Assembly (NCBI GenBank): GCA_018296165.2
Contig: JACKQL020000008.1
Location: forward strand, 682,001 to 746,000
DNA: 64,000 nt
Direction: 5' to 3'
DNA from: Termitomyces sp. T153
Lineage: Eukaryota; Basidiomycota; Agaricomycetes; Agaricales; Lyophyllaceae
Shown here: one piece after another, positions 22,026 through 33,059 of the stretch
How positions within the stretch are numbered: position 1 is the stretch's first letter
Layout: each line of letters starts with the position of its first letter
Translations under genes and position numbers: made by a program
The notes under the pieces: generated by a model
Database searches by the model: none
Seen by the model: the letters and a program-made list of their open reading frames with translations, nothing else
What the model was told of the DNA's origin: nothing

Positions 22026-23200
22026 TCAAGGGCCCTGTATACACAGAGATATTGGGCAGGAAGCTCCCAATATAGTTCACCAGCTCAATGAATTTCTGAA
22101 TATTATTGTAGGTTCTAGGAGTATGCCACTCTTGGATCCAATTCAACTTGTCTATATCAGGGTGTATTCCCTGCAAATTGATGACATGGCTGAGGCACTC
22201 TATGCAATTGGTATATAGCTCACACTTTTCCCATTTGAGGTAGAGCTTGTTCTTGTGTAGTCTTTCAAAGACTACTCTGAGGTTCTCTTTGTGCTCCTCA
22301 ATAGAATCTGAAAAGACAAAAATATTGTCTAAATAGACATGCATCCACTTTCTAATGACATCTCAGAAAATGAATGTTATCAGTTGTTAGAATGTTGCTG
22401 GTGTATTACAGTTGCTAATTTGTATAATATGATTGCAATATGTACCAGTGATGGTCATAAATGCCATTTTTGGTATGCCAGTAGTACATATTTTAACCTG
22501 CTCATATGCATCTATAAGGTCAATTTTTGACCTTATAAGTGTGCAAGCCACATCCTCTCAAATGACCTCCTGATCAAGTAAGGGTGTCATGTCCTTAACT
22601 ATATGATTATTGTGTTGTTGAGCATCTAATGCCATCTGCAAGAAACCATTTTTTCTTTGGAATGCACAGGATGGTGCAGCCTGGTCAGCCACACAAGATT
22701 CCCACTACTTTGCATGCACATAGCAGTTGATTTTTTCCACACTTGCTGCTGAAGTGATTTGGGACCTTGGCATGAAGTATGAGTAGTGCACTTGGTCTTA
22801 TTTATGAGATTCATCTCAGTGTGACCCCATGCCATGGAGGAAGTTCTTTCTTCATACTATTGATGATGTCCTGAAACTTGTCATAACACTGCTGCTGGAG
22901 ATGCAGAATATCATCTTCTGTCAGCTTAGAAGGCTAGGCCTTCTCCTTTTTTACTTTAGGCCAAGGACACCACTTTTCCTTGGCTAGCTTCAAAGGTGGT
23001 ACTATTCTTGCATACTTATCCCACAAGACCCTCAGGCAAATTTCAGATTTGTCTAGAATATTGAGCTATGTAGGACAGCCTTTCATCCTACACATACTTG
23101 TGCCCCACAAACAATTGAACTCACTAGGCTCAGATATCTCATCTTCCACAACTATTTGATATATCTTGGCAGCAGGAGTTGCTTTTCTTACCCCTTCTTG
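22026..23200 (-). mobile_element. Family C gypsy, reverse transcriptase part
   Basis: The minus strand encodes RT pieces. HVYLDNIFVFSDSIEEH near 22300-22344 is the active site; a worn palm with HIVKDMTPLLDQEVI and RSKIDLIDAYEQ lies near 22500-22610. Upstream is LTEDDILHLQQQCYDKF (~22880-22930) and ELPPWHGVTLR, which resembles the RT linker of a gypsy lineage common in Agaricomycetes. The lineage may be the same as family D, though D is on the other strand. Boundaries near 23200 are approximate. Confidence 0.65.
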
Positions 23201-24282
23201 AAGTCAGGTCACCAATAACCTGATTCCATTCCAGTGGCATATGTGGATCATATGCCCACTCAAGAGTCAGCTTTGTGATTTGTCTGTTCCAAATTCTTCA
23301 CTACTTCAAATTGAAGAGATTATTTCAATTCTTCCTCTCTGACTGCTACAATACCTCTACTTTAAGAGGTATTTGTACAACCAGTTTAAGTGCTTTTAGG
23401 GGTAGTGATATGCCAGCCTCAAAACTGAGGACTGGTGAAAGTACTAAATAATAAAAGGAAGTCTTTTCTGATACCAAAATGGCTGAAAGCTGTAAGCCAA
23501 ACATTGAAAACTGTAGACAAGAAAAGAACATACCTTGTAAACTAAGTACTACCACTCACACAACATTAAAGATGACTGAGCCAAAGCAAACACATCAGAG
23601 TTGCAATGATCAAAAGAGATCATATGCTGACAAAGAGCTGAGTCCATGGAAGTGCTTAAGCCAAGACAGAAATCCTAGATCATAATCTAAGATCAGCCAT
23701 CAAAGCCAGTGAACCTCTGCATGATTTCCAATGTCCCACTGATTAACACCCTAGAACAACCTGTTTGTTCAGTTTCTCAAAACACTATTAAGTCCTGAAA
23801 CAACCACACAAATGGATAGGTGAGAAGGAAAGGGATTAGGAAGGAAAGAACAAACCATGAGCCATTACATAGGTAAATTGGCCAAAAAGCTGCAGGTAAA
23901 TAGAATGACACAGAAGAGATGACACAGAGACCAGTTCATTGTAATCAAAACCATGCAGAGCACAATGGTATGTGCACAAACAGTGGGATATAAAAGGGCT
24001 AGAATTTTGAAGAGGAAGGCAAGCAAATACTTGCCATGGCTTGGTAATCCCCAGGGAGTGGATTGCTTAGGTCTACAAGCTTGATTAGCTTTGGGATAAC
24101 TAGTATAATAAACTATTTGTGACCATCTCTTACTGGTGAATTGAAATCAATAAATCTATTAACTTGTCTACATGTAAAGAGAGGATAGTAATAAAGAGCC
24201 CCAAACACTTGCAAAGTCTAAGCATGACACATTTGGCCAAGTTTTGTAAACTTTGTGCCACTGTCAAAACTTTGATTTTACA
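23201..24282 (+). repeat. Probable 5' LTR and flank of family D
   Basis: I see no coding region. A TATA box (TATAAAA, 23989-23995) lies about 290 bp before a plausible LTR end at 24282 (TTTTACA). A TGG-starting primer-binding site follows. The left LTR end cannot be placed and no second copy is in the window, so the LTR limits are inferred. The part before about 23750 is unassigned. Confidence 0.4.
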
Positions 24283-24287
24283 TTATC

Positions 24288-24305
24288 TGGAGCCCACTGT
24301 GAGGG
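24288..24305 (+). other. Candidate tRNA-type primer-binding site of family D
   Basis: TGGAGCCCACTGTGAGGG has the TGG start of tRNA 3'-end complementary sites and lies five bases after a possible LTR end and 116 bases before the gag start. I cannot name the tRNA. Confidence 0.4.
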
Positions 24306-24421
24306 GTTTTTTAATACAAAAACTCACTTTTGGATTTCCATGAGGAGTCCAACCCTTTTGAAACATTAGTTTCACACTACCTGGGTCTTGGCCCAAAACA
24401 CCTGAAGTTATTACACCTAAG

Positions 24422-25621
24422 GTGAAAACTCTGTTGTATCAAGGAAAAGAGAAACTAGGACCAATAGCAGTGGTGCAAAGTCATTTTTGCCTGACTCTGA
24501 AACCTTACTCAGAAAGAAAGCTTTGGACTGAGAAAACATTTTCAAGTTCACCAAAAGAACTATGCCCTACTACCCAACCAGCTTCTACTACCTCTATCAT
24601 GGAGCCAATCAGACATAAGATGCCACTGCCTGACAGCAAGGATGCACTTCAGTTCAAGCACACTGAACCCTCTGAGGTTTGTTGCTTTCTACAAAGGATG
24701 ATCTCTTTGTTTGAGCATGCTGGGATCCAAGGAGATAAGGAGAGGAAGAAGAGAATCTTGGAGTATGTGGATGCTCAGACTAAACAAGAATGGCTGGGTT
24801 TTGATTCCTGTAGAGATGACTATACTTGGTTTGCTTTTGAGGAAGAGATCAAGGGGTCTTATCCAGAAGCAGTGGATGACACAGGTACTGTTGCAAACCT
24901 GGACAGAATCTGCAGAGAACATGCCAGACTTAGCAGGAATGACACCACAAAGATCCATGCTCTGATAAGGAAGTTTAGAGCTGAGGCTAAGAAGTTGGCT
25001 AAAGTCACTGGGAATGGGCCTCTGGTAGAGGATTTCCTGGGATGCTTTACACCAGCTTTGGGAGATGGGATTGAGGAAAGGTTGATCAGTAGATATGGCC
25101 ACTACAAAGACCCTGCTAGAAATAGACACAAGGACAACAAGTATGACCTATCAGAAGTGCTGACAGTAGTGGGGACCTTGATAGATGGTGGTACTGTAAG
25201 GAGCCCTAGAGAGGAGAGAGTAGAGAAAATGGAAACTAGTAAGAGGAATGTTAAGGAGGAGGAAGTGGAGGAGAAAATGGCTCATTTACAAGATGCTGTG
25301 GTTACCATTGGGAAACAGATGGGGAGCATCCAGAGTGCTATGCAAGCTTTGCAAGCTGGTCAGTTGGACATGTGCAATACCTGCTTGAATACTAAAGAGA
25401 ACCAGGGTATAATGGCAGAGGGGCCTCCTTCAGTTCCATCATCTGGGAGAAGTGGTGTTACTTGCTTCTATTGTTGGCAAAGTGGACATAGAATCTCAGA
25501 GTGTGAAGTTATCAAGGCAGATGTACAAAAAGGATGGATCACCTTGTTGGAAGGGAGAGCCAGACTAACTAATGGTGCTTCTTTACCCAGGGATCCTGCT
25601 GGTATATCTCCTCATGCTTGA
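24422..25621 (+). CDS. Family D gag-like protein, open over 399 codons
   Basis: Retrotransposon capsid/nucleocapsid-type protein. The frame is uninterrupted from ATG 24422 to TGA 25619-25621. The N-terminal ~60 residues are unassigned. A helical gag core follows (about residues 75-290: FLQRMISLFEHAGI, then RKKRILEYVDAQTKQEW and EDFLGCFTPALGDGIEERL), a Lys/Glu-rich coiled-coil-prone stretch (EERVEKMETSKRNVKEEEVE, about residues 261-280), and a single CCHC knuckle CFYCWQSGHRISEC near residue 350. An inner Met near residue 60 (MEPIRHKMPLPDSKDAL) could be the ancestral start. Survival of 399 codons is striking next to broken neighbours. Expression is unproven. Confidence 0.7.
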   Translation: MKTLLYQGKEKLGPIAVVQSHFCLTLKPYSERKLWTEKTFSSSPKELCPTTQPASTTSIMEPIRHKMPLPDSKDALQFKHTEPSEVCCFLQRMISLFEHAGIQGDKERKKRILEYVDAQTKQEWLGFDSCRDDYTWFAFEEEIKGSYPEAVDDTGTVANLDRICREHARLSRNDTTKIHALIRKFRAEAKKLAKVTGNGPLVEDFLGCFTPALGDGIEERLISRYGHYKDPARNRHKDNKYDLSEVLTVVGTLIDGGTVRSPREERVEKMETSKRNVKEEEVEEKMAHLQDAVVTIGKQMGSIQSAMQALQAGQLDMCNTCLNTKENQGIMAEGPPSVPSSGRSGVTCFYCWQSGHRISECEVIKADVQKGWITLLEGRARLTNGASLPRDPAGISPHA

Positions 25622-25624
25622 CTA

Positions 25625-26796
25625 GTGCAGGTATATGATAAGCAAGTGAGCATGTACTTTGGATGGCCAGAAGATGACCCTCCAGAGACAGTCACTTACT
25701 TTACCTATGTAAACTCTGCTAAAGACACAAGGGATGATATGCTAGAGCACATTCAATATAAGGAGTCAGACTGCTTGGGGGACTTGGAGAAAGGTTTCAA
25801 TAAAATGGCTGAGATGCTCAGTGTGTTGGTCAACACAAGAAACACAGCTAGTCCTGAGGGAGAGAAATCTTCCTCTAAGGATTCTTAAATGATTCAATAA
25901 AGGCAATTAGGAAAGAGGCATCTCAACCAGGAGTATCCTCATTGCCAGAGAGAACCCCTGAAAAACCCTGGAACAAAAAGCTAACTCTGGTGATTCCACC
26001 TAGAGTTGTCCCAAAACCAGATCTACCATTATTTGAAAAGGTTCTAGCTCTCAATGAGGGACCAGACTTGCCAGTGCAGGACAATGTTAAAAGTTCCTTA
26101 CCAAGAACAAGAAGGAAGGAGTGGGATAGGACCATTGATAGGCTCTGGGAGGCTACTGTACCTTTCAGTACTGGAGAACTGTTAGATGAGGCTCCTGGAT
26201 TAAAAGAAGCAATGATACAAAGATTGACTTTAAAATCAGGGACTTAGTCTAGAGATCCCAATATCCCAGGGGTAGCAGTTCAACAGCAGACTGTAAGGGA
26301 GAAGAAACCACCTGACAAAGTGAATGTCAATGACCTACAAATGACAACCTATTTCATTGCAGATGGGACACAGGATGAATTGCCTACTAGTGCAGTAGTG
26401 CATGAGGATTGTGTAGCCACCTACTTGAAAAATATCCCTCCAGGAGAAGAGCCAGTAGTGGTGTATATAGCAAGAGATTTGTGAGATTTGCAAGTTTTAA
26501 GATCTTTGTACTCCACTGTCAATCAGAGGGGGCAAGTAGAGACAATTCTAAACAGTGTTTCTCAAATAGTCAGCATGGCACTAGATGAGGCACTTTGCTT
26601 AGGATTGACTTGGGATCCAGACATATGCTTAAGGATGGAGAGTGCCAACAGTCAAGTAGATACATCAATTGGTTTAGCCAAAAATGTGCCATTTACTTTT
26701 GCTGAAGGCTTCATCATTTACTTGCAAGTGCACATCTTTGTCAAGCTAGCTTATACTGTCTTGTTGGGCTGGCCTATTAATGAAGGACAGCATTGA
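25625..26796 (+). pseudogene. Family D protease region (decayed)
   Basis: Follows the gag frame after a stop. Pieces read in the same frame or nearby: 25625-25888, 25942-26247 (REKERT-like basic region) and 26488-26796. The last carries a retropepsin-like segment LNSVSQIVSMALDEAL, where the family usually has LDSGSQIVSMS, so the catalytic Asp is Asn and the Gly is Val. It then reads NVPFTFAEGF and YTVLLGWPI near the end. This gag/protease type is, from my knowledge, frequent in Agaricomycete genomes. The element is cut by a family A LTR at 26958, with no RT to its right. Confidence 0.65.
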
Positions 26797-26957
26797 CCTG
26801 GCCTAGAAGAAGTAGGGCAGCCCTGCTGCAAGTCTTAGATTGGCTAGACAAAGTAATGAAGAGTCAGATGAGCAAAGAGAGGATCAATGACACAAGGAAT
26901 GCACCAACCAAAGAAGCAACTTTGACTTTTTTTTGGCTTTGGTTTCCTGTTGGGCTC

Positions 26958-28282
26958 TGTCAGGTTCTGCTGACCATGGGGGCTCAGCTTAATTGTGCAA
27001 GTCCTTACTAGGTGGATGCAACATCCTGTGCTTATAACCTAGCACTCCAGAGAGGTCTGGACTTCAGATAGTTGTGAGGGTAAGCCAAGGGAAGCAGTCT
27101 GAGCAAGTCTAGGATAGTCCATGGGAGTCTAAGACAGGATGCAAAGAAGGGTTGGGTTTGGGAAAGACTCAGGTACAAGTCCAGAGGCAGATACAGAGAG
27201 TGTGGGGCAAGCAGAGGCCATATGAGTGATGGGAATGGGGCTGGAGATTGACAGGGATCAATTGATATTGATAGGCTTGGGAAGAGAACAGGGAGTGATG
27301 GGGCCCACAGGCAATGTGTTGGGGTTTGCCAGGGAAGTGCCAGAGTTAGCTGGGGTGGGTGCTGTGGGTGAACAAAGGTTGGAGTGAGTCAGGCAGTGGT
27401 GAGAGTGCAGATGAAGGTGGATCAGGGTATCAGGGAATGGGGAGGGGAGCTCAAGAGGAGGAGAGTGAGTGAGGTGGCCTAGGGGCCTGAACTTTTCTTG
27501 TCTGTTGTCTATTATTGCCATTTTTTCATTGTAACATCATGTAGTCATAATCTGTATATATGAATTCTCAAACTTCTGGAAGAAATACTACATCTCAGAT
27601 TATGTAAGGGAATAAGCAAATAAAACACATAGAGGTTACTCATGGGAGTTGAATCCCTAATGAATCCAGAGGCAGGGGTTATGCCCACTAATGCCATCTG
27701 TGTCAACTAGTCCTGGGTGTCCCAGGGCTTGGCAAGGTGTTGTCAATGGAAGTCCTAGAGTTTGGCAGGGGTCCTAGAGAAGTTTTTGTTGAGTTCTCAA
27801 GTTTTGTCTTCAGCTCTGTAGCCCTTTCAACAGACCAGATAGTGGGGTCAACCATGGATAAGGCCAGAGTCAAGGATGTGGTTGACTTTGTAGTGGTACT
27901 CATTCTTGACTTTGACAGGTGGTGATCAGCTGGAGTGCTGTGCTGGAAAGAAGTCTGGAACATACTTCTTAAGGTGGACATGAAAAATGGAGTGGAGGCT
28001 TTTTAGGCCCGGAAGTAGGTCAACTTTGTAGGTGTGAGTCAAGACCTCCTGGAGGATCTTGAAGAGGCCAAGTTGTTTGTAGTCAAACTTGACAGAGGGC
28101 CTCCAGGTCCTGAGATTGCATTGATTGAGCCATACTAGAGCTTTAGGAGACCAGTCAGGAGTGGGGTCACATTGGGTGTCAGCATGCTTGGAATATGCTT
28201 GATTGGCAGTGTTGATTTTGTCTCAGAGGAACTGATGGAGGGACCAGAGGTCTTCAGTGACTTTGTGGGCAATGGAGGGGAT
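26958..28282 (-). mobile_element. Family A fragment: internally deleted LTR plus pol 3' end
   Basis: In plus reading, 26958-~27400 is the inverted end of a family A LTR (TGTCAGGTTCTGCTGACC). It lacks the promoter/R segment and joins further inverted family A sequence. From about 27640 to 28282 comes the inverted pol end: the post-pol word gttatgcccactaatgcc (~27677), chromodomain and integrase C-terminus. The antisense-ORF region is missing. It stops at GGGAT (28278-28282), directly against a plus-strand LTR. Confidence 0.75.
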
Positions 28283-29364
28283 TGTCACAACCCACTTCCA
28301 GACCTCTGGACCTCTTCCCAAGCCACCCTGCTTCTCTGGAGTCTCCCCCCCAACACCTCCTTGACTCATCCAACCTTGGTTTACTCATGGAACCTGCCCC
28401 AGCTAACTCCAATGCTTTCCTGGCAAAGCCCAACAGCCCTCTGGCAAACTCTGATGCATTCTCTGCAGGCCCCAACACTTCTCCTTCCTCTTCTGAACTT
28501 CTGGAACCCCCTCCCCCCCCAACACTGTTTCTGATCCCAGCATATATCACTGACTTGTTACAATGGTTTACCTGATCAAGTCTGGAACATCATGATGACT
28601 CCAGGGCAGCCCACATTTCCATCAGATCTCATTAGTATATCACTGCAGCCTGCTAACTGATCATAACTAACACCTGCCAACTCCACATGGCCCTGACAAG
28701 CCTCATCACCAGACCTGCTATCCCCAGAGGAGTTCCAATAACTAGTATATAAGTTGTAGAGCAGCATCCATTACACTATTCTTGATATTGCTTTGCTTGG
28801 TTACCTGTGGTTACTTGTTTTTGTTATGTTTTGTCTCTGTTTCTGTCTCTAGTCTTGTGTCTTGTCAATCTATCTCTTTCTCATTTCTGTCTTGTCTCAA
28901 CTCCATCTTGTCTTGCCTGTCTCTATTTCCTTTATCATTGCCTAAGTTCCTTTCAGCCTTGGTCCCATTACAAACTCTGATCACACAATTACAACTCCCA
29001 AACATTCATAATTAACTCTGGACCTTGCTCTATGCTTGGCCCCAGAATCCATCAACATCAACTGATCCTCCCCCAATTTCTGGCCCCACTCTCATCACTT
29101 GTGTAACATCTGCTTGCTCCACAGTCTGTATATCCACCTCTGGACTTGTGTCTGATACACTTCCAAGCCCAACCCTCATTATACCTGGTCTTAGACTTCC
29201 TTGGACAACTCCAGACTTGCTTAAACCACTTCCCTTGGCTTATCCTTGCAAGTGTCTGAAGTCTGGACCACTCAGAATGCTAGGTTATAAGCACAGGACA
29301 TTGCATCTGCCTAGTAAGGACTCACTCAGTCAAGCTGAGTCCCCATGGTCAGCAAAACCTGACA
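28283..29364 (+). repeat. Family A LTR, plus strand (1082 bp)
   Basis: Begins TGTCACAACCC and ends AAAACCTGACA. TATATAA is at 28746-28752 and a cttgatatt arm at 28780-28788. Directly followed by a family A primer-binding site and gag start, so it acts as a 5' LTR. Strongly CpG-poor. Confidence 0.88.
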
Positions 29365-31153
29365 TAATATCAAGGCTCTACCTGACTCTGTTCTCAATGT
29401 CTGCAATCAACCCTGCATACAATGCCATTGAAATTCTAACCAATGTCTATAGTTGGCCAGTACCTGAGACCTACTATGATTCACTCTGCCTCACTCTAAC
29501 TATGAATGCACACTAAGTTGTGGATCAGATACCAGCATCTCCTTTGCCCTGGCCACATCCCCATACAATAGTTCTATCTCTGGACACTCTCCCAGCTTAC
29601 TCCCATCACACTCCTCATGCACACTCCTCCTCCACACCTTTCCTCCCTTCTCTGCCAACTCTGCCTCTAATCAGGCTGACTCTGGCACAACCAACTGCTT
29701 TGTTGACAGATCCCCAGCAATGATTGCTCAATCACTCAGCAACTCCTCTGGCACCTTACCACCCCCACTCTCCCCAAAGCTCTCTAACAGCAAGCCTTCC
29801 TCCACTACAAATAATCACCCACTGCATAGAAGCAACTATCATATTCACCAATGGACAATGACTGAAGCTCTGGCCTTAAGTAACTTTACACCTGCTTGAC
29901 AATCTCCATGGAGCTCCACTATAACATCTATAACAAGGAACTCCTCACTATCATCAAAGCATTCTAGCAGTGAAGGGCCTACCTTGAAGGAGCCCCACAT
30001 CACATCCAAGTCTACTCCAACTACAACAACCTACAGTACTTCACCACCATCAAGCAGCTCAGCTGCCAATAAGCTCATTTGTCTGAAACCCTCTCTGAGT
30101 ATGACTTCATCATCCACTATCCCCCTGGTTGACTTGGAGCAAAACCTGACACCCTCATCTAGAGACCTGACATATACACAAAGAAGTTATTTGAATCTGA
30201 GTGGAATGCATTTAACCATTGAGTGGTAATCCCCCCTGAGCATTTGCATGCTGTGCTAATTATGAATGAAGAAGGAATCCTCCACCAAATCAAAAACACA
30301 CTCCTGGACCCCTTCTTCACCTAGTACAACCCCTGCAATAACTCCACCAACAAGCCAGCAGCCAACCATTCTTCATGCTATCCCCAGACCATGAACTCCT
30401 ACTCCAGGAATGACATATTTATGCTCTGAACTACAAGTCCACTTGCCTTGACATACTCCAGCAGCATTATGATCACAAACTCCAAAGATACCCAGCAATC
30501 CAGAAGACTCTCCAACTCATTTTCCAAACTTACTTTTGGTCAGGAATGAAGAAGGATGACATGCAATACATACAGGCCTGTGAACCATGCCTCCAGACCA
30601 AGGTACCCCACCATTGCCCCTATGGCCTGCTGAAGCCCCTCCACATTGGTCACTGCTCCTAGTCCTCAATATCAATGGACTAGATTGTCAAACTCCCTGA
30701 CTCCAAGAGTTTCAATGCAATTCTTGTGGTCATCTTCTGACTCACCAAATAGGCCCTCTTCATTGCCTGCCACACCACCAACAACACTCTGGAGTTCACC
30801 AAACTATTCCTTAACCGTGTACTCTCCAAGCATGGACTCCCAAACAACATCTCTAACTGCAGCCCTCTGTTCATCTTCTGCTTTTGGCAATTGTAATGCA
30901 AGGCTCTTGAGATAAAGACCAATCTATCAACCACCTATCACCTGGAGATTGGCAGACAAACAGAATGAGTAAACCAGACTTTGGAACAGTATCTCTGCCT
31001 CTACATTAATTATTTACAGAACAACTGGCACACACAACTTCCCCTTGCTAAGTTTACTTACAACAACATGCCTCACTCTACCACCAGAGTTTCCCCCTTC
31101 TACACCAATAAGGGCTACAATCCCCAACTCACACTGTCCCTCAAGGCTATCAC
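29365..31153 (+). mobile_element. Family A internal remnant: gag start, protease, RNase H, integrase
   Basis: Primer-binding site TAATATCAAGGCT at 29365, then ATGTCTGC (29398) reading MSAINPAYNAIE, homologous to A-young's gag start. Most of gag, the second protease module and RT are deleted. The remainder joins protease module 1 (~29680-29900) to RNase H (NYNIYNKELLTIIKAF, ~29912) and integrase (~30400-31153). At the integrase third acidic site the copy reads QTE, so Glu is kept where A-young has Lys. It breaks off at 31153 inside the integrase. Confidence 0.82.
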
Positions 31154-31449
31154 TGTCAGGTTCTGCTGACTACAGGGCTCAGCTTGACTGGGTGAGTCCC
31201 TACTAGGTGGATGCAATGTCCTGCACTTATAACCTACCATTCTAGGGTGGTCTGGACTTCAGATACTTACAAGGATATGCCAAGGGAAGTGGTTCAAGCA
31301 AGTCTGGAGTCATCCAAGGAAGTCTAAGATTGACCAGGTAAATGAGGGTTGGGCTTGGAGGTGTATCAGGCACAAGTCCAGAGGTGGATATACAGACTGT
31401 GGGGCAAGTGGAGGTTATGCAAGTGATGGGAGCAGGGCCAGAGATTGAT
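31154..31449 (-). repeat. Truncated family A LTR, inverted (296 bp)
   Basis: Starts TGTCAGGTTCTGCTGAC, the inverted LTR end, and runs about 296 bp before a plus-strand LTR begins at 31450. It sits exactly where the integrase of the preceding remnant is broken. Confidence 0.8.
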
Positions 31450-32513
31450 GTCATAACCCATTCCCAGACCTCTAGACCTCTTCCAAAGCCACTGCACTTC
31501 TTTGGAGTCCCCCCCCAACACCTCCTTGACTCATCCAACCTTTATTCACCCATGGTGCCTGCCCTGGCCAACTCTGATGCTTCTCTAGCAAACCCTGATG
31601 GCCTCCTGACAAACCCCAAAGTGTTGCCTGCAGGCCCCAACACTTCCCCCTCCTCTCCTGAGCCCCTGGAACCCCCCAATGCTATTCCTTATCCCAGTGT
31701 ACATCACTGACTTGTTACCATGGCTTACCTGACCAAGTCTGAAACATCACAATAACTCCAGGGCAGCCTGTGTTCCCATCAGATTCCATCAGTATATCAC
31801 CATGGCCTGCCAACTGATCATAATCAACACTCACCAACCCTGCACAATCCTGACAAGCTCTACCACCAGACTTGCTATTCCTAGAGGAGTTCTTTCCATT
31901 AGCTAGTATATAAGTCATAGAGTAGCATCCATTACACTAGTCATGATATTACCTGTGGTTACTTGTTTCTTGTTACATTTCATCTCTGTTTCTGTCTCTA
32001 GTCTTGTGTCTTGTCAATCTATCTCTTTCTCATCTCTATCTTGTCTTGACTCTGTCTTGTCTTGCCTGTCTCCATTTTCTTTACTGTTGCCTAAGTTCCT
32101 TTCAACTCTAATGCTGTTACAAACTCCATGCATATGTTACAACTCTCCAACATTCATAATTAACTCCAGACCTTGCTCTACACTTGGCTCAAGAACCCAT
32201 CATCATTAATTGATCTCCCATTGAACTTTGGCCCTGCTCCCATCACTTGCATAGCCTCTGCTTGCCCCACAGCCTGTATATTTGCCTTTAGACTTGTGCC
32301 TGATACACTTCCAAGCCCAACCCTCATTGTACCTGGTCTTAGACTTCCTTAGACCATCTTGGACTTGCTTGGACTGCTTCCCTTGGCTTATCCTCACAGG
32401 TATCTGAAGTATGGACTACCCTGGAATGCTAGGTTATAAGCACAGGACATGGCATCCACCTAGTAAGGACTGACCCAGTTAAGCTGAGCCCCCATGGTCA
32501 GCAGAACCTGATA
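31450..32513 (+). repeat. Family A LTR, plus strand (1064 bp)
   Basis: Starts TGTCATAACCC and ends AGAACCTGATA (terminal CA decayed to TA). No family A internal sequence follows, and I find no matching duplication, so it is a solo or orphan LTR. Confidence 0.8.
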
Positions 32514-33059
32514 GAAACAGTCCAGCAAATCACAGGATATCAGTGAATCAGTGCTTGAGCACAACATCAACCATAGAGCATGAAGGGGTTGGTTTGTGGG
32601 GACAATCCAGATACTAAAAAGGTCCTGGAGATGAGGGGAAGAAGGTGCAAAAGGAACTGAGGCAAACCAAGCACTCCTTCCCAAGATATAAATCAATGTT
32701 TCCTGATGACATTTACTTCTCATCCTCAAACACATCCCATCCATCCCAAAACTTTCTCTAACCCTTCCAACAAGAAAGGAACTTTCAATAGCAGAAAAAA
32801 AAGGCTTCAAATGAGTCCAGAAATAGAACCAGAAGTCAAAGGAAAGCAGAGATATGGGTGATGAGCCAGTTCTCCATTATAGCTACAATGGGGAGCCACT
32901 GGGGCTGGATATGCAAAGAAATGTAACAGTTGGTGACAGGTGAGCCTCAGTTTCCAGTCCCAAGTGTGTATGACCCAATTCTATGGTGGAAAAAGTGACT
33001 ACACACAGTAGTAAGGACAAAGACTAGGGAGGGGTGGCTGTACTACTAAGTCCAAAATA
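32514..33059. other. Unassigned spacer
   Basis: No convincing coding region or repeat seen. A minus-strand frame of about 116 codons (32460-32810) overlaps the LTR end and shows no recognisable motif; I treat it as chance. Confidence 0.4.
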
